A DNA stretch of 42,337 bases from a virus. The DNA lies in IMG/VR virus record IMGVR_UViG_3300020370_000010, positions 1 through 42,337 of that record, one strand, 5' to 3'. Each line of letters starts with the position of its first letter. Within the stretch, counting starts at the first letter, position 1. The position numbers and the translations under genes were made by a program. Shown here one piece after another: positions 40,351 to 42,337 of the stretch. Below the pieces are notes generated by a model. It saw nothing but the letters and a program-made list of their open reading frames with translations. It was not told the origin of the DNA and ran no database searches.

Positions 40351-41112
40351 ATGACTCTATTAGCATCCACTAAGAATATATCAAATCTACTGCTAGGTGA
40401 TTGTTTGGAGTTACTACCAACAATCGCAGATAATTCTGTAGATATGGTACTGTGTGATTTACCTTATGGTACAACTGCATGTAAGTGGGATAGTATTATA
40501 TCTCTTGATGAATTATGGAAACAATATAATCGAATATGTAAAGAAGATGCTGCAATGGTATTTACTGCTGCTCAACCATTTACAACTGTGTTGGCATCAT
40601 CCAATATCAAGAACTTTAAGTATGAATGGATATGGGAGAAACCGCAAGGAACTAATCCTATGAACTCTAAGATCATGCCATTAAAGTCACATGAGAATAT
40701 ATTGGTATTCTATAGAAAGAAACCAACGTATAATCCTCAGATGTGGTATTCAACTCCTTATAGTGGATTTAAATCTGATACTGCAAAGATAGGTGAAGTC
40801 TATGGTGAAGCACAGTCTAAACATAGAGACAATCCTGAAGGGTCACGCTACCCTAAGACTATATTGAAATATAAGCAAGAGAAGGGATTACACCCTACAC
40901 AAAAACCAGTAGGATTAATGGAGTATTTGATTATGACATATACCAATAAAGGTGAAACTGTTCTTGATAATACTATGGGAAGTGGTACAACTGGTCTTGC
41001 TTGTGCTAATCTTGATAGAAATTTTATAGGGATGGAAAGTGATGAGAAATACTTTAAGATAGCAGAAGATCGTATTGGATCTTTAAGTAATCCACTTACT
41101 GAGTTATTCTAA
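40351..41112 (+). CDS. Beta-class DNA methyltransferase (N6-adenine or N4-cytosine)
   Basis: The 253-residue enzyme has the beta-class order: catalytic DLPYG (36-40), then HPTQKPVGLMEYLI (181-194), then the S-adenosylmethionine motif VLDNTMGSGTTGLAC (D206 and GSGTT). The start LLLGDCLELLP is typical of the family. DLPY instead of DPPY is an accepted variant. Its stop overlaps the start of the second methyltransferase, so both are made from the same transcript. Its target sequence cannot be read from the gene. Confidence 0.88.
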   Translation: MTLLASTKNISNLLLGDCLELLPTIADNSVDMVLCDLPYGTTACKWDSIISLDELWKQYNRICKEDAAMVFTAAQPFTTVLASSNIKNFKYEWIWEKPQGTNPMNSKIMPLKSHENILVFYRKKPTYNPQMWYSTPYSGFKSDTAKIGEVYGEAQSKHRDNPEGSRYPKTILKYKQEKGLHPTQKPVGLMEYLIMTYTNKGETVLDNTMGSGTTGLACANLDRNFIGMESDEKYFKIAEDRIGSLSNPLTELF

Positions 41113-42095
41113 TGAGAGACAGAACTGATTTAAGAGACACAATACTATTTGGTGATTGTCGTGAAACATTACCTATGTTTAATGTTAAAGCGAGGATGTG
41201 TGTAACATCACCACCTTACTACGGTCTTAGAGACTATGGTGGAGAAGATTCACAAATAGGACAAGAGCAGAGTCCTGAAGAATTCATAGATGAGTTAGTT
41301 AAAGTATTTCGAGAAGTAAGAAATGTGCTTACTGATGATGGAACTTGTTGGGTTAATCTAGGTGATAGTTATTACAACTATAGAAAAGATGGTTGCATAC
41401 CTAAGCAAACATTCTCTGCTAATAGACAAGATCTACCTAAGACAACACCCAGAAGATCTAATAAACTTGTAGGATATAAAGATAAGGATCTTATTGGTAT
41501 TCCATGGATGTTTGCTTTTGCAATGAGAGCAGACGGATGGTATCTAAGACAAGATATAATATGGCATAAACCAAACCCTATGCCAGAGTCAGTAAAGGAT
41601 AGATGTACTAAAGCACATGAGTATATTTTTCTATTCAGTAAGAGTAAATACTACCACTATGATAATGAAGCAATAAAAGAACCCGCAAAGGACTGGGGTA
41701 CACGTGACAGAACAAATGGTAAGTATCACAATCCTGGAACTGGTCTATCTCCTCATACTGGTCTAACTAAATCCTATGAGAAGAAAAATAAGAGATCTGT
41801 ATGGACAGTAAACAAGAAACCATACAAGGGGGCACACTTCGCTACATATCCACCCGACCTGATTGAACCTTGTATCAAGGCAGGAAGCGAGAAGGGTGAC
41901 ATTGTATTAGATCCATTCATGGGATCAGGAACTACTGCTGCTGTGGCAAAATCACTAGGTAGAGACTACATTGGATGTGAGTTGCATGAAAATTATGGTG
42001 ACCTGATTAGGAAGAGAGTAAGTGAATATCATGTGCCAATCGAAGTAGTGTCACAGAATGGACTGACAGACCTGTTGGATAGTGCTATATTATAA
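41112..42095 (+). CDS. Beta-class DNA methyltransferase (SPPY type, probably N4-cytosine)
   Basis: The 327-residue enzyme has a catalytic TSPPYYGLRDY motif (32-42), common in N4-cytosine and some N6-adenine enzymes. WHKPNPMPESVKDRCTKAHE (151-170) is the typical middle block, and the S-adenosylmethionine motif VLDPFMGSGTTAA follows (D267 onward). It overlaps the first methyltransferase by one base. No coding sequence follows it in the window. Two enzymes beside one nuclease could modify the two strands of an asymmetric site or two different sites. Confidence 0.88.
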   Translation: MRDRTDLRDTILFGDCRETLPMFNVKARMCVTSPPYYGLRDYGGEDSQIGQEQSPEEFIDELVKVFREVRNVLTDDGTCWVNLGDSYYNYRKDGCIPKQTFSANRQDLPKTTPRRSNKLVGYKDKDLIGIPWMFAFAMRADGWYLRQDIIWHKPNPMPESVKDRCTKAHEYIFLFSKSKYYHYDNEAIKEPAKDWGTRDRTNGKYHNPGTGLSPHTGLTKSYEKKNKRSVWTVNKKPYKGAHFATYPPDLIEPCIKAGSEKGDIVLDPFMGSGTTAAVAKSLGRDYIGCELHENYGDLIRKRVSEYHVPIEVVSQNGLTDLLDSAIL

Positions 42096-42337
42096 ATGTT
42101 GAGAGATCACTAGGTTTCTTTCTAGTCTGACAAGGCATCCTCAGATCGGGACAACACTCTAAGAGTTAGTAATCCTCATGTAAAGGAACATAAGTCCTAA
42201 GAAGCAGACACATGATGAAAGAGTAATTTACTTACCCTAGTCTTTCAACACTTGAGGCATACGCAAGGCAAGGGTGAGCAACAATTCAGATGATCTTAAG
42301 ATCACGCTGTGGATAACTGCTCTTTATGTTTGGAGAC
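42096..42337 (+). other. Non-coding end with several inverted repeats
   Basis: No frame of useful length is seen on either strand. Short hairpins or inverted repeats lie at 42109-42126 (ACTAG/CTAGT), 42156-42166 (ACTCT/AGAGT), 42176-42215 (TCATGT/ACATGA enclosing AGGA/TCCT) and 42217-42246 (GAAAGA/TCTTTC). A 14-base palindrome TGATCTTAAGATCA lies at 42291-42304, and TGTGGATAA, the complement of a DnaA box, at 42308-42316. A structured RNA or a replication-related region is possible; neither is proven. Confidence 0.45.

Noticed and set aside
1-42337. tRNA genes, insertion sequences and CRISPR arrays
   Set aside because: I looked for cloverleaf-like CCA-region patterns, terminal inverted repeats with transposase motifs and regularly spaced repeats, and saw none; without a scanning program a single tRNA could still be missed.

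Overview
The window is part of a T4-like cyanophage genome (a contractile-tailed myovirus of marine picocyanobacteria such as Synechococcus or Prochlorococcus). The evidence for T4-like is a set of recognisable replication, head and baseplate proteins (gp32, gp33-like, PhoH, ThyX, gp53, gp48, gp4, gp54, gp26, gp51-like, gp27, gp5-like) and repeated TATAAATA/CTAAATA late-promoter boxes in front of structural genes. The evidence for a cyanobacterial host is a CP12-like Calvin-cycle regulator, a well-conserved PcyA bilin reductase, a CpeT-like bilin lyase and a PsbN-like membrane protein. The DNA is AT-rich and very tightly packed, with many ATGA/TAATG overlaps. No tRNA, insertion sequence or CRISPR array was seen.

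Layout. 1-4860: nucleotide and DNA metabolism (thyX, phoH, a PD-(D/E)XK exonuclease, a gp33-like late-transcription factor, a DUF1825-like protein, the ssDNA-binding protein gp32), closed by a hairpin terminator. 4900-5986: a 2OG-Fe(II) oxygenase and an exported glycine-zipper protein, then a bidirectional terminator. 6060-7887 (minus strand): baseplate genes 48 and 53, fired from a late promoter that lies back to back with the plus-strand one for gene 4. 7924-20881: head completion (gp4), tail-tube initiator (gp54), hub chaperones gp26/gp51, two large paralogous tape-measure-like proteins, hub gp27, then the photosynthesis cassette CP12-CpeT-PcyA, then the gp5-like spike. 20885-27012: an accessory island of small membrane proteins, a lipoprotein, three oxygenase-like genes and a flavin-dependent halogenase-like gene, with host-type sigma-70 promoters. 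27063-37253: large tail-fibre and adhesin-like proteins with obvious duplications. 37348-38498: small unknown genes. 38498-42095: a ParB-like protein, a PD-(D/E)XK nuclease and two beta-class DNA methyltransferases. 42096-42337: a non-coding end rich in inverted repeats.

How it works together. Most of the window builds the baseplate, tail tube and fibres late in infection. The metabolic genes probably keep light harvesting running while damping the Calvin cycle so that reducing power goes to nucleotides. The most notable observation is that the gp51-like frame has no ATG, GTG or TTG start before its conserved region and joins gp26 through a perfect T TTT TTC slippery heptamer just before the gp26 stop. 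This predicts a lambda G/GT-style programmed -1 frameshift. All functional calls are from reading the sequence; no database search was run.
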